From Serratia plymuthica (GTDB lineage: Bacteria; Pseudomonadota; Gammaproteobacteria; Enterobacterales; Enterobacteriaceae), in NCBI RefSeq assembly GCF_018336935.1, contig NZ_CP068771.1, positions 4,030,001-4,094,000 on the forward strand: 64,000 bases of DNA. The letters are read 5' to 3'. The translations under genes were made by a program, and so were the position numbers. Below the pieces are notes generated by a model. The model was given only the letters and a program-made list of their open reading frames with translations. It had not been told where the DNA came from and ran no database searches. Positions 10,514-19,070 of this stretch are shown here, piece by piece. The number at the start of each line of letters is the position of its first letter. Position 1 is the first letter of the stretch.

Positions 10514-10768
10514 GGCGCCAAGGGCACCCTGATACCGCTATCCAGGGCTATACTTGCCTGATATGGCCTTGTTTCGGAGTTGCACTGAGTGCCAGGCAGA
10601 CGGGAAAATGGCATGATAAGCATGAATGGGTGATGCGGATTGTTGAGGCATGGGTTCCCTGAAGTGAAAATGTTACCTGCCGGTCATCTCTGATTCATTT
10701 TTTTCATCTATAAATCCAACGGGCATGGGTGCTGATGCACCCCTGTCGGCACTCAGTCAGGGACAGTA

Positions 10769-11218
10769 ATGAACAAGCGGATCCTCGTGGCGATCGTCAT
10801 CGCCGTTGTGATAGCCGGTTTTAGCGCTTTGCGCGGTAACGATCGGGTGATTGCCAATGTGCCTGCGGTGGCCGAAGGCCAGAGCATTGACCAACTGACG
10901 CAGCAAAAAAGGGTGGTGAGCTACCTGCAGCAGCATCAGCGGCTGCCGGACTATTACATCACCAAAAAGCAGGCGCGTGAGCAGGGGTGGGATGCGCGCA
11001 ACGGCAACCTGTGTTCGGTTCTGCCGGGCAAAGCGATTGGCGGCGATCGTTTCTCAAACCGTGAAGGGCAACTGCCCACCGCCCGCAGCCGGGTATGGCG
11101 TGAGGCGGACATCAATTATCAATGCGGCCGGCGCGGGGCCGATCGCCTGTTGTATTCCAGCGACGGCCTGATTTTTGTCACGCGTGACCATTATAAAAAC
11201 TTCATTCGGGTGGAGTGA
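10769..11218 (+). CDS. Barnase-type ribonuclease (N1/T1 family), exported or membrane-anchored
   Basis: The 149-residue protein has an N-terminal hydrophobic segment (residues 5-21) and a C-terminal guanyl-specific ribonuclease domain closely resembling Bacillus barnase. The catalytic WREADINY (Glu112), the basic RRGADR and RDHYKNF (His141) are all present. The hydrophobic segment has no obvious cleavage site, so a signal peptide or an uncleaved anchor are both possible. Cys82 and Cys119 could form a disulfide, fitting a periplasmic or secreted enzyme. The barstar-like gene follows at once, as expected for a toxic RNase with its cytoplasmic inhibitor. The target, self RNA salvage or competitor RNA, cannot be told. 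Confidence 0.9.
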   Translation: MNKRILVAIVIAVVIAGFSALRGNDRVIANVPAVAEGQSIDQLTQQKRVVSYLQQHQRLPDYYITKKQAREQGWDARNGNLCSVLPGKAIGGDRFSNREGQLPTARSRVWREADINYQCGRRGADRLLYSSDGLIFVTRDHYKNFIRVE

Positions 11219-11223
11219 GTTTG

Positions 11224-11523
11224 ATGGCAAAAGTAGAGTTCGATTTTAGTCAGATCAAAGATTTGCCGGCGTTCTATCGCGATTTTGCGCATAAGTTCGC
11301 GCTCGGTGAAGCGTTCGGCGCCAACCTGGACGCGCTGTGGGACGTGGTGACCGTCGATATCGGATTACCGGTCGAGATTGAGTTCACCCACCTCGACGCC
11401 CGCAGCAAACGCCGCTTCGGCGCGATTATCCTGCTGTTTGAAGAGGCGGAGGAAGAGCTGGAAGGCAGCCTGCGTTTCAATATCCGTGAAAGCAGCGGTG
11501 AACCTGCACATCACCGGGGATGA
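11224..11523 (+). CDS. Barstar-family ribonuclease inhibitor (YhcO-like)
   Basis: The 99-residue protein matches the barstar family and E. coli YhcO, with the conserved LDALWDVV helix and the C-terminal ILLFEEAEEELEGSLRFNI block. Barstar binds barnase through an acidic helix that covers the active site. I use the ATG at 11224, preceded by GGAG 8 bases upstream; a GTG at 11215 overlapping the RNase stop is the alternative. Distance and order mean the pair is co-expressed. Confidence 0.9.
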   Translation: MAKVEFDFSQIKDLPAFYRDFAHKFALGEAFGANLDALWDVVTVDIGLPVEIEFTHLDARSKRRFGAIILLFEEAEEELEGSLRFNIRESSGEPAHHRG

Positions 11524-11537
11524 AACGGGTTCATCCC
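11517..11537. terminator. Hairpin at the barstar 3' end
   Basis: A perfect 8-bp stem (GGGATGAA / TTCATCCC, loop ACGGG) straddles the barstar stop codon and lies between convergent barstar and darP. No T-run follows on either strand, so termination is only likely. Confidence 0.4.
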
Positions 11538-11553
11538 ATGGTGACGGCGACGA

Positions 11554-12102
11554 TCATTCGGCGGTTTCGGCCAGATCGCGCAGGTACTGGAAGATTTGAC
11601 GGTAGGCTTTCGGCGGCTTGTTAGCGGCCTTCTCTTTCTGCGCGTTACGCACCAGTGCGCGCAACTGCTGGCGATCGGCTTCCGGGTACAGGGCCAGGAT
11701 AGACGGGATCGCGTCATCGCCTTCTTCCACCAGACGGTCACGCAGCGCTTCCAGCTTGTGGAACAGCGAAACCTGCTGGTTGTGACGGTTCTTCAGCTTG
11801 TCGAGCGCGGTTTGAATCGGCTCTACGTCGCGGGCGCGCAGCATCTTGCCAATCAGTTGCAACTGACGGCGGCGGCCTTCTTTCTTGATCTTCTGCGCCA
11901 GTTCAATGGCGGCGCGCAAATCTTCGTCCAGCGGGATGCGTTCCAGCGCGTTCTTACCCAGTTCGACCAGTTCGGTCCCCAGGTCTTTCAGTGCTTCGGC
12001 ATCACGTTTAATTTCACTTTTACTGACCCAGATAATCTCGTCATCGTCCTCGTCTTTGTTCTCCGGGACATCGTCGAGCCAGTCTTCAGGCTGTTTGTTC
12101 AT
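11554..12102 (-). CDS. darP: DarP (YjgA), late 50S assembly factor
   Basis: The 182-residue, highly charged protein is nearly collinear with E. coli YjgA/DarP (183 residues), including WLDDVP near the start, [18 protein letters not shown] and [12 protein letters not shown]. It associates with the pre-50S particle and promotes maturation of the peptidyl transferase centre. It is transcribed divergently from pmbA, the same neighbour as in E. coli. Confidence 0.96.
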   Translation of the reverse strand: MNKQPEDWLDDVPENKDEDDDEIIWVSKSEIKRDAEALKDLGTELVELGKNALERIPLDEDLRAAIELAQKIKKEGRRRQLQLIGKMLRARDVEPIQTALDKLKNRHNQQVSLFHKLEALRDRLVEEGDDAIPSILALYPEADRQQLRALVRNAQKEKAANKPPKAYRQIFQYLRDLAETAE

Positions 12103-12279
12103 GGTAGGCTCCGATAAAAAGAGGCTAATCCTAACAGGTTGCCGGCTTTATGCGAAATTCCACGCGGTTCCTGTTAGACTCAAAAGCATAAATCACATGA
12201 TTTTTGCGCGTGACTCCGCGCGCAACCACGCCGCCACGGCACTTTTCTCAACGATTTTCTGATTAATTATGGCAGATTG

Positions 12280-13620
12280 ATGAAAGTAGTCACTCAAGTT
12301 GCAGAACAGCGCAAGGCGCTGGAACAGGCCGTTTCACAGGCTCTGGAGCTGGCGCGCGCCGGTTCCGATGCGGCAGAAGTTGCCGTAACCAAATCTACCG
12401 GTATCAGCGTCAGCACCCGCTTTGGCGAGGTGGAAAACGTCGAGTTCAACAGCGATGGCGCGTTGGGCATTACCGTGTACCACCAGCAGCGTAAAGGCAG
12501 CGCATCGTCCACCGATCTCAGCCCGGACGCCATTGCCCGCACCGTGCAGGCTGCGCTGGATATCGCCCGGTATACTTCTGCGGATCCGAACGCCGGCCCG
12601 GCGGAAAAAGACCTGCTGGCGTTTGAGGCGCCGGATCTGGATCTGTTCCACCCGGCGGAGCTGGACGCGGAGCGCGGCATCGAGCTGGCTGCCCGTGCCG
12701 AGCAGGCATCGCTGGCGGCGGACAAACGCATCACCAATACCGAAGGCGGCAGCTTTAACAGCCACTACGGCATCAAGGTATTCGGCAACAGCCACGGTAT
12801 GTTGCAAAGCTATTGCTCAAGCCGTCACTCACTGTCGAGCTGCGTGATCGCCGAACACAATGGCGATATGGAGCGTGATTACGCCTATACCATTGGCCGC
12901 GCCATGGGCGATTTGGCCAGCCCTGAATGGGTGGGCGAGGAGTGCGCCCGCCGCACGCTGTCGCGTCTGGGGCCACGCAAGTTGTCAACCATGACCGCAC
13001 CGGTGCTGTTCGCCTCTGAAGTGGCGACCGGTCTGTTCGGGCACCTGGTTGGCGCCATCAGCGGCAGCAGCGTCTACCGTAAATCCACCTTCCTGTTGGA
13101 CTCGCTGGGCAAGCAGATCCTGCCGGACTGGCTGACCATCGAAGAGCATCCGCACCTGCTGAAAGGGCTGGCTTCCACGCCGTTCGACAGCGAAGGCGTA
13201 CGTACCCAGCGGCGTGACATTGTCAAAGACGGCGTGCTGCAAACCTGGCTGCTGACCAGCTACTCGGCGCGCAAGCTGGGCATGCACAGCACCGGCCATG
13301 CCGGCGGTATCCACAACTGGCGCATTGCCGGGCAGGGCCATGACTTTGCCGGCATGCTGAAGCAACTGGGTACCGGCCTGGTCGTGACTGAGTTGATGGG
13401 CCAGGGCGTTAGCGGCATCACCGGCGACTACTCGCGCGGCGCCGCCGGCTTCTGGGTAGAAAATGGCGAGATCCAGTATCCGGTCAGCGAGATCACCATC
13501 GCCGGCAACCTGAAAGACATGCTGCGCAACATCGTCAGCGTGGGCAGCGATATCGAAACCCGCAGCAATATCCAGTGCGGTTCCGTACTGCTGCCGGACA
13601 TGAAAATCGCCGGCCAGTAA
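12280..13620 (+). CDS. pmbA: PmbA (TldE), partner of the TldD metalloprotease
   Basis: The 446-residue protein matches E. coli PmbA/TldE throughout. It shares the TldD fold but lacks the HExxxH zinc motif; the heterodimer with TldD is the active protease that matures microcin B17 and removes CcdA. The start is not obvious. ATG at 12280 (MKVVTQV) fits best, with a TTG directly before it, while an upstream ATG at 12269 opens a three-codon frame whose TGA overlaps the chosen ATG. E. coli reads a slightly longer N-terminus. Confidence 0.95.
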   Translation: MKVVTQVAEQRKALEQAVSQALELARAGSDAAEVAVTKSTGISVSTRFGEVENVEFNSDGALGITVYHQQRKGSASSTDLSPDAIARTVQAALDIARYTSADPNAGPAEKDLLAFEAPDLDLFHPAELDAERGIELAARAEQASLAADKRITNTEGGSFNSHYGIKVFGNSHGMLQSYCSSRHSLSSCVIAEHNGDMERDYAYTIGRAMGDLASPEWVGEECARRTLSRLGPRKLSTMTAPVLFASEVATGLFGHLVGAISGSSVYRKSTFLLDSLGKQILPDWLTIEEHPHLLKGLASTPFDSEGVRTQRRDIVKDGVLQTWLLTSYSARKLGMHSTGHAGGIHNWRIAGQGHDFAGMLKQLGTGLVVTELMGQGVSGITGDYSRGAAGFWVENGEIQYPVSEITIAGNLKDMLRNIVSVGSDIETRSNIQCGSVLLPDMKIAGQ

Positions 13621-13744
13621 TACCGGCCAAGGCTGGCCGCTCCGGTTGCCAGCCTTTCTCCTTTCCCCCCGTTATAACCTTGCTTACAAATCTCTTGTTC
13701 CGGTTTCCGGCGCCTTTGCCTATGTTTAGGTTGAACAAAAGCTT

Positions 13745-13807
13745 ATACCCCATGAATGTCGAGTGGCGGCCAACAACGCGGCAACTTGAAAGGCGATGGG
13801 GAGATAA
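13745..13807. repeat. Short copy of a dispersed palindromic repeat
   Basis: About 63 bases run from TATACCCCATGAAT to TTGAAAGGCGATGGGGAGATA, with a central GCGGCCAACAACGCGGCAAC. The ends are near-inverted copies of each other, and the core resembles the elements near 19203, 24917 and 47645. It lies just upstream of cybC and ends 25 bases before its start. Confidence 0.55.
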
Positions 13808-13832
13808 AATAATAACTGGAAGGTGAGCAAGC

Positions 13833-14219
13833 ATGTCGAACAAACTGAAAGCATTGATGGCGTTGGCGCTGCTGGGTGCCAGTTCATTGGCGGTCGCAGC
13901 CGATCTGGGCGATGACATGGACACTATCGCCGGCAATTACAAAACGGTGCTGAGTACTGACTCAACGGACACCCTGAAGCAGAGCCTGCATAATATGCGT
14001 GCCGCCGCGCTGGATGCGAAGCAATCCACGCCGCCGAAGCTGGAGGGTAAAGCGGCCGACAGCCCGGAGATAAAAGATTTTCAGCATGGGCTGGACCAGC
14101 TTATCGGCCAGATAGACCAATCGCTGGCGCTGGCCAATCAGGGCAAGCTGGCTGAAGCCAAGCAGATCGCCCAGGGATTCAAGCAAACCCGCGACGTTAA
14201 CCACAAGAAGTTCCGCTAA
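13833..14219 (+). CDS. cybC: Cytochrome b562, periplasmic
   Basis: The 128-residue protein has a clear Sec signal peptide ending after Ala22; the mature 106-residue chain begins ADLGDDM. The heme ligands of the four-helix bundle are both present: Met7 and His102 of the mature protein (precursor Met29 and His124, in RDVNHKKFR). It is a soluble periplasmic electron carrier of unclear partner. The ribosome-binding site is GGAAGGTGAG. Its 3' end overlaps the convergent AraC gene by four bases. Confidence 0.95.
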   Translation: MSNKLKALMALALLGASSLAVAADLGDDMDTIAGNYKTVLSTDSTDTLKQSLHNMRAAALDAKQSTPPKLEGKAADSPEIKDFQHGLDQLIGQIDQSLALANQGKLAEAKQIAQGFKQTRDVNHKKFR

Positions 14220-15073
14220 GCCTTTTCGCGCCGTTCCGATCCCAGATAGCAGGACGGCGCCTGTCCCAACACGCGGCGAAACATGGTGGCAAAAGCCGCG
14301 CTGCTTTCATACCCCAACTCCAGCGCGACCTGCGTTACGCTGCTGCCTTCCGTCAACTGCGCCAGCGCCAGCACTACGCAGGCCCGTTGTCGCCATTGTG
14401 AAAATGACATCCCCGTTTGCGCGCGAAAGAATCGGCTGAAGGAGCGGATGCTCATGTACAGGCGCGTGGCCCATTCCTGCGGCGAATCGTGCGCATTGGG
14501 CTGAAGCAGGAACAGCCGGCACAGCTCGCCCAGCCGCCGATCGGCGGGAAGAGGGATGTGCAGCGGCAGGGATTGCAGTTGGGCAAGTTCATGAAGCAGC
14601 AGGCAAACCAGCGCGCCGTCGCGGCCGTCCGGATCGTACTCCAGCGGCATATCCACCGCCGCCATCAACAGTTGGCGCATCAGCGGCGTAACGCTGACCA
14701 CCTGACAAACCTGCGGCTGAGAGGCCGGCAGTGCGGCCGGTTCAATGTACAGGCTGCGGGTGGTGACGCCGACCATTCTCACTTCATGCGGTATCTGCGG
14801 CGGCAGCCACACCGCCCGCTGCGGCGGCACAATCCAGTTCCCCTGGTGGGTAAATACGTGCATTACGCCGGTGGCGCCATAGAGCAACTGAGCGCGGCGG
14901 TGGCGGTGCATGGGCAGTAAATGGCCCGACGGGTAGTCGGTGCCGATGGCAATCACCGACCTGGGCACATGGTCGATGTCATCAATGCGTACGTTGCGCA
15001 TAATCCTTATCAGGGCAGTTTGGCCGAAATGCAATGATAGTTGGCCTTTCATATAAAGCAAGCCACTGGTCAT
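14216..15073 (-). CDS. AraC-family transcriptional regulator with N-terminal cupin (NimR-like)
   Basis: Up to 285 residues: an N-terminal cupin-like sensor (about 45-110, with HRHRRAQLLY) and a C-terminal pair of AraC helix-turn-helix motifs (about 190-275, including MSIRSFSRFFRAQTGMSFSQW). This is the layout of NimR-type repressors that often control a divergently encoded exporter. The start is uncertain: ATG at 15073 is the longest, while ATG at 15001 (MRNVRIDD) gives 261 residues, closer to relatives. Divergent placement makes it the likely regulator of the flavoprotein-formyltransferase-permease cassette. Confidence 0.8.
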   Translation of the reverse strand: MTSGLLYMKGQLSLHFGQTALIRIMRNVRIDDIDHVPRSVIAIGTDYPSGHLLPMHRHRRAQLLYGATGVMHVFTHQGNWIVPPQRAVWLPPQIPHEVRMVGVTTRSLYIEPAALPASQPQVCQVVSVTPLMRQLLMAAVDMPLEYDPDGRDGALVCLLLHELAQLQSLPLHIPLPADRRLGELCRLFLLQPNAHDSPQEWATRLYMSIRSFSRFFRAQTGMSFSQWRQRACVVLALAQLTEGSSVTQVALELGYESSAAFATMFRRVLGQAPSCYLGSERREKA

Positions 15074-15275
15074 CGCTCTACTATCAGGGCAGAAAAATAA
15101 CGCTGCCTGGGTGGCGAGGTATTTTTATTGTTGATTAACCCCTTTTTAATTTAAACGCCGGGGCCGGGCGGGTTATCTCGTCTGCATCATACAAGAAGTT
15201 AATAAGGAATTATTTTATTCCAACACCTGAAGCAATAGTTCTTCTTTTAATGCTGTAACTATAAGGTGATATTTC

Positions 15276-16730
15276 ATGTATAAGATCGGTGTGATTGGCG
15301 GTGGGGCGGCAGGCATTTCTTTTGCCTACAACTTTATCAAGAATAAGTCTGTTAATAATTGCAATAAGCGTCTTTCCCTGAAGGTGTTTGACAAGCAGGG
15401 GTTCAATGGCGGTATGGCCTACAGCAGCGATTTTGACAGCCATATTTTAAATATGACGCCAGAAAATATGTCGGCGGATATGTTTGACAGCGCGCATTTT
15501 TCCGATTGGATCTCGACGCATTTTCGGCGATACAGTAAAGACCGCTATCCACCGCGCTGGCTTTATAAAGAGTATCTCGATTTTATTCGCGACAGGGCGG
15601 TGTTTATGGCGGCTGCCAGCAACGTCACGCTGAATTTCGTGACCGCCGAAGTCGAGGAGATAGGTTCGCACCCTGGCGGATATCTGCTGACAACGGCCTG
15701 CGGGGCTGCGGAGCCGATGAATGCGGTAGTGCTGTGCTCGGGGCATAACGAGCCGGCGAGCCTCTACCCGGTCGACGGGGTGATTGCCTATCAGGCCAAT
15801 CGGGATCTGCCCGCCATCAATCCTGCATCGGCAATCGGCGTGATTGGCTGTAGCCTGACGGCGATCGACGCCATTATTGAATTGATTGAGCGGGTGGGGG
15901 CGAGCAATATTTCCGCCCTGTCGCGTTCCGGGCTCTTCCCCAGCGTGCAGCCTGCGTTGATGCGTGCGCCACCGCCAGAATTCAGGCAGCGGCTGAGCTG
16001 CTTTGTCGCCGACAACAGCTATATTGATGCGCACCAGTGGGTTCAGGCGATTAACGCGGCGCTCGAAGAATATTACCCGGGGCAGGAACGGCTAACGGTG
16101 CTGTCTGCACTGGGCGCGGCCAGGGATTGCTATCGCGACCTGGCCGAAAGCCTGGATCGGGCGCGCTTTGCTCGTGAGCATATCTGTAGCTATCTGGCGG
16201 CGATTCACCCGGCCGTATGTGAAGCCTGGGTAAAAATGGATGAAAATAACCGACAAATCTTTATGCGCTTCTATAACTCTTCCTGGATGCGCAATCGGCA
16301 CGCCATGCCATTAAAAAATGCCTATAAAATTATTACCGCGCTGGAGAGTCAACGTCTGCGCGCCTTTGGTGGGGTGGTAAATATAGAAAGAGAGGGCCAG
16401 GGATATAGAACGCTCTGCCACAATACGGAGGTGTATAGCCAATATTTGCTTAATTGCACCACCCCTTCATATCAACTGAAGTCAAGTCGACTAAATAAAA
16501 ATCTGCTTCAGGGCGGCCTGGCGCAAGAAAATATCTTCGGTGGCGTAAAATGCAATCCATTTACGTTAAGAGTGTCGGATGAAAAAGGTAACGAGCAGGA
16601 TCTTTACTCCCTTGGCGCCCCTGCCAAAGGCGACCTTTTTTATACTTCCGCGATGGAATCCATTACCCGGGATATCAGCAAAATAGTTTTCAATAACAGC
16701 ATATTCAATGCAAAGAAGGCGGAAGCATGA
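15276..16730 (+). CDS. FAD/NAD(P)-binding flavoprotein (NAD_binding_9 type), first gene of an uncharacterised cassette
   Basis: The 484-residue protein opens with a FAD-binding Rossmann motif (VIGGGAAGIS, residues 6-15). It continues with the family signature GGMAYSSDFDSHILNM...ENMSADMF and has a second dinucleotide motif (GVIGCSLTAIDA, near residue 190). These features fit the FAD-NAD(P)-binding family distantly related to N-hydroxylating monooxygenases; the reaction is not known. AAGGTGAT precedes the ATG. It overlaps the formyltransferase by 4 bases. AT content is higher than in neighbours, mainly near both ends, which hints at transfer. Confidence 0.75.
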   Translation: MYKIGVIGGGAAGISFAYNFIKNKSVNNCNKRLSLKVFDKQGFNGGMAYSSDFDSHILNMTPENMSADMFDSAHFSDWISTHFRRYSKDRYPPRWLYKEYLDFIRDRAVFMAAASNVTLNFVTAEVEEIGSHPGGYLLTTACGAAEPMNAVVLCSGHNEPASLYPVDGVIAYQANRDLPAINPASAIGVIGCSLTAIDAIIELIERVGASNISALSRSGLFPSVQPALMRAPPPEFRQRLSCFVADNSYIDAHQWVQAINAALEEYYPGQERLTVLSALGAARDCYRDLAESLDRARFAREHICSYLAAIHPAVCEAWVKMDENNRQIFMRFYNSSWMRNRHAMPLKNAYKIITALESQRLRAFGGVVNIEREGQGYRTLCHNTEVYSQYLLNCTTPSYQLKSSRLNKNLLQGGLAQENIFGGVKCNPFTLRVSDEKGNEQDLYSLGAPAKGDLFYTSAMESITRDISKIVFNNSIFNAKKAEA

Positions 16731-17608
16731 AAAACGTAGCGCTATTTGTTGGCAACGATATATTTTCCTGGCTGGCCTGTCAGGATGTTATTAGCGCCTT
16801 AAACAAGGAATGCACCTTTAGGGTTTATTTTCCGCTGGCAAAAGCCGCCGGCCGGTTGCAGGAGCCTGAAGTTCGCCAGCTTGCGTTGTATGAACGTGCA
16901 GTGCTGAATGACTTCGTGTTCCCTTTTGTCAGCAGAAATGCCGACGCCTGCGAGGGCGCTTACCAGCCGCCGCAGGTATTCCTGGCCGGCGCAGGCGTCA
17001 CGGCGCACCGTATTGCAGACATCAATGACGCTACTTTTATCAGCAGTCTGGGTGATGTGGACGCGGTGGTTTCTTTGCGCTGTTACCAGAAATTTTCCGC
17101 TGATTACGTCCGCGCCTTCAGCCGGCGCGGCAAGCTGCTGTGGAATCTGCATCCGGGCGACTTGCCGCATTACCGTGGCGTGATGACGCTGTTCCGCGCC
17201 ATGATGAACGGCGAGAAAAACGGCGCGTTAACGTTGCACGAGATGGATGAACACTGGGATGCCGGGCCGGTGCTTGCCCGCTTGCCGGTCGAATTGCGTT
17301 ATGAGCTGTCGTTCTTGGAAAACATGATGCTGGCGGGCATGCGGTCCGGTGCCTTTTTAGCGGGGCAACTCATGCGCGCGGGCGAACGCAAGTCTCTAAT
17401 TGTCGAACGGCAGGGTAATTACCGCTATTGGGGATTTCCGGATGCGCTGACTCTGGCGCAGGCGGCGGAAGCCGGGATTGAGCTTATCGATCATGATGCC
17501 ATTCGCCGGCATTATCTGGCGCTGTTTGTCGGCGACGAGTTCCATCCACTAGCCGGCCAGTTCTCTGCCGGTTTCGACGATTTCATCCGGGCGCATGGCC
17601 ATGATTGA
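16727..17608 (+). CDS. Formyltransferase-family protein
   Basis: In this 293-residue protein the 10-formyltetrahydrofolate-dependent formyltransferase core is recognisable by NLHPGDLPHYRG and HEMDEHWDAGPVL. These place the catalytic triad at Asn140, His142 and Asp178, as in Fmt, PurN and sugar or hydroxyornithine formyltransferases. The N-terminal third is divergent and the Fmt tRNA-binding domain is absent, so it is unlikely to be a second methionyl-tRNA formyltransferase. It overlaps the flavoprotein by 4 and the permease by 14 bases. An N-formylated small molecule is inferred. Confidence 0.75.
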   Translation: MKNVALFVGNDIFSWLACQDVISALNKECTFRVYFPLAKAAGRLQEPEVRQLALYERAVLNDFVFPFVSRNADACEGAYQPPQVFLAGAGVTAHRIADINDATFISSLGDVDAVVSLRCYQKFSADYVRAFSRRGKLLWNLHPGDLPHYRGVMTLFRAMMNGEKNGALTLHEMDEHWDAGPVLARLPVELRYELSFLENMMLAGMRSGAFLAGQLMRAGERKSLIVERQGNYRYWGFPDALTLAQAAEAGIELIDHDAIRRHYLALFVGDEFHPLAGQFSAGFDDFIRAHGHD

Positions 17609-18389
17609 AACGTTGATTATTCTCGGTGCCGGTTTTATTACCGGCATCACCACCATCTTGTTCGGCTTTGGCGGCGGCTTTGTGGTGGTGCCCTTTGTCT
17701 ATCATCTGGTGTCTTCCTCGGGCGAACAGCCGGGCCAGGCGATGCATATCGCCGTCGCGACCTCGACGGCGGTGATGATCCTCAATTCGGGTTACGCCAC
17801 CCTAACCAACTGGCGTAGCGGCAACCTGCTGCGTGAAACCATCATCCCGCTGATCTTTTTCATCAGCATTGGCGCCGCGCTGGGCGCTTTTGCCTCCACG
17901 CTGCTGGCGGACAATGCGGTCAGGCTGCTGTTCGTGATTTATATGCTGGTGACGATTGCGGATTGTCTGTTCAGGCAGGGTTTTTTGGTCAAACCGGCGC
18001 GCGCGGCGCTGTCAAAGATGACGTTGTGGGTCGGTGGCCCACTGATTGGGGTGATCGCCACTATGCTCGGCGTGGGGGGAAGCGTGATGACGGTGCCTTT
18101 ATTGCGTCGGCATGGCTATGAAATGAAGCACTGCGTCAGCGCGGCCAATCCCTTGTCGATTCCGGTCGCCGTCATCGGCGCACTGATGTATATCGGTTTG
18201 GGCTGGCAGGAAATGAGCGGGCCGCACTATCTCGGTTACGTCAACCTGACCATTCTTGGGCTGCTGGTGGCCGCCGGCATTGCGGGGATCGTCTTTGCCA
18301 AAAGGGCGCTGCCGAAGGTTAATGACAAGCTGCACGCCAGAGTTTACGTGCTGCTGCTGGTGGTGGTACTGATCGCCATCAGCCTGTAA
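17595..18389 (+). CDS. TauE/SafE (TSUP) family membrane permease
   Basis: The 264-residue protein has about eight membrane helices in two repeats, each opening with a glycine-rich stretch (LFGFGGGFVVVPF near residue 20; MLGVGGSVMTVPLL near residue 155), the hallmark of TauE/SafE exporters. Known members export sulfite, sulfoacetate or other small organic anions. The start at 17595 overlaps the preceding gene; ATG at 17601 is an alternative. As third gene of the cassette it is a plausible exporter or importer of the cassette's substrate or product. Confidence 0.88.
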   Translation: MAMIETLIILGAGFITGITTILFGFGGGFVVVPFVYHLVSSSGEQPGQAMHIAVATSTAVMILNSGYATLTNWRSGNLLRETIIPLIFFISIGAALGAFASTLLADNAVRLLFVIYMLVTIADCLFRQGFLVKPARAALSKMTLWVGGPLIGVIATMLGVGGSVMTVPLLRRHGYEMKHCVSAANPLSIPVAVIGALMYIGLGWQEMSGPHYLGYVNLTILGLLVAAGIAGIVFAKRALPKVNDKLHARVYVLLLVVVLIAISL

Positions 18390-18398
18390 GGCTCAGAA

Positions 18399-18420
18399 AG
18401 GGCGGTATGAACACCGCCCT
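18399..18420. terminator. Hairpin between the permease and rnk
   Basis: An 8-bp perfect stem (AGGGCGGT / ACCGCCCT, loop ATGAAC) lies between convergent genes. A short T-tract (CTTTCTGAG) follows it on the minus strand, so it may serve rnk better than the cassette. Confidence 0.5.
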
Positions 18421-18430
18421 GAATTACCGC

Positions 18431-18841
18431 TTAGCGGTGGTATTCACCTGCCGCTTCCGGCTGGTACAGCAGTTCCAGCACTTCGATCCGCGCTTCTTCG
18501 CCGTTCGGCAACTGCCAGGTAATCTGGTTGCCTACATGCATGCCCAGCAGCGCGGCGCCCAGCGGTGCCATCACTGACAGCTGCTCGTGGCTGTCCTTCA
18601 GCGAGGCCGGGTACACCAGCGTGCGCACGTGCTCTTCTGCGGTATGCAGATCGCGGAAACGCACGCGGCTGTTCATGGTCACCACGTTGGCCGGGATTTG
18701 GACCGGCGGCAGGATTTCGGCGCGATCCAGTTCGTCGTTCAGCGCGATGGCGACGTCGCTGTTGGCAAAGGCCGGTTGTTCCAATAGCGCATCCAGGCGT
18801 TCCGCATCCAGCTCATTAATAGTAATGGTTGGTTTGGTCAT
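18431..18841 (-). CDS. rnk: Rnk, regulator of nucleoside diphosphate kinase
   Basis: At 136 residues this has the length of E. coli Rnk. A short coiled-coil N-terminus precedes a GreA/GreB-like FKBP domain ([20 protein letters not shown] and following). Rnk binds RNA polymerase near the secondary channel and influences nucleoside diphosphate kinase levels. Start ATG at 18841 has GGAG upstream. A long structured leader ending in an intrinsic terminator precedes it. Confidence 0.95.
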   Translation of the reverse strand: MTKPTITINELDAERLDALLEQPAFANSDVAIALNDELDRAEILPPVQIPANVVTMNSRVRFRDLHTAEEHVRTLVYPASLKDSHEQLSVMAPLGAALLGMHVGNQITWQLPNGEEARIEVLELLYQPEAAGEYHR

Positions 18842-18898
18842 TCCACTCTCCAGTCAAATCAAAGGGCACCCGTTTTCGCGCCCATAAATTCGGAAAAA

Positions 18899-18943
18899 CA
18901 GCACAAAAGCAACGCCCCCGCGCCAGAGGAACGGGGGCGTTGC
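18899..18943 (-). terminator. Strong intrinsic terminator upstream of rnk
   Basis: Read on the minus strand, a perfect 12-bp stem (GCAACGCCCCCG / CGGGGGCGTTGC) with an 11-base loop is followed by TTTTGTGCTGTTTTT. It lies about 65 bases before the rnk start codon, so it would stop transcripts entering rnk unless antitermination occurs or rnk has its own promoter. Confidence 0.8.
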
Positions 18944-19070
18944 AGATGTCGAATTGTCTTACCGATAGTAGGCGGTTAAGCGGTGAAAAGAAAGAGATCC
19001 CGATCACGAAGCTTTTCACCGCCGCAGGGAGAACGGGAAACCCGTTGTGGTGTTATCTTTCTGTAATTTA
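18905..19070 (-). ncRNA. rnk leader, putative transcription attenuator
   Basis: On the minus strand, a possible -10 (GATAAT, about 19074-19079) is followed by three hairpins: AACGGG/CCCGTT near 19032-19046, an 11-bp perfect stem pairing 18980-18990 with 19012-19022, and the terminator at 18908-18943. This fits the rnk leader described from bioinformatic searches for premature terminators in gamma-proteobacteria. The hairpins and terminator are read directly; the regulatory role, and whether the transcript is a free small RNA or a leader, is inference. No good -35 is visible. Confidence 0.55.

Noticed and set aside
13575..13826. 83-codon frame between pmbA and cybC
   Set aside because: It overlaps the pmbA end and the palindromic repeat, with no coding features.
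16727..17608. Second methionyl-tRNA formyltransferase
   Set aside because: The catalytic triad is shared, but the C-terminal tRNA-binding domain is absent and the gene is coupled to a flavoprotein rather than def or rsmB.
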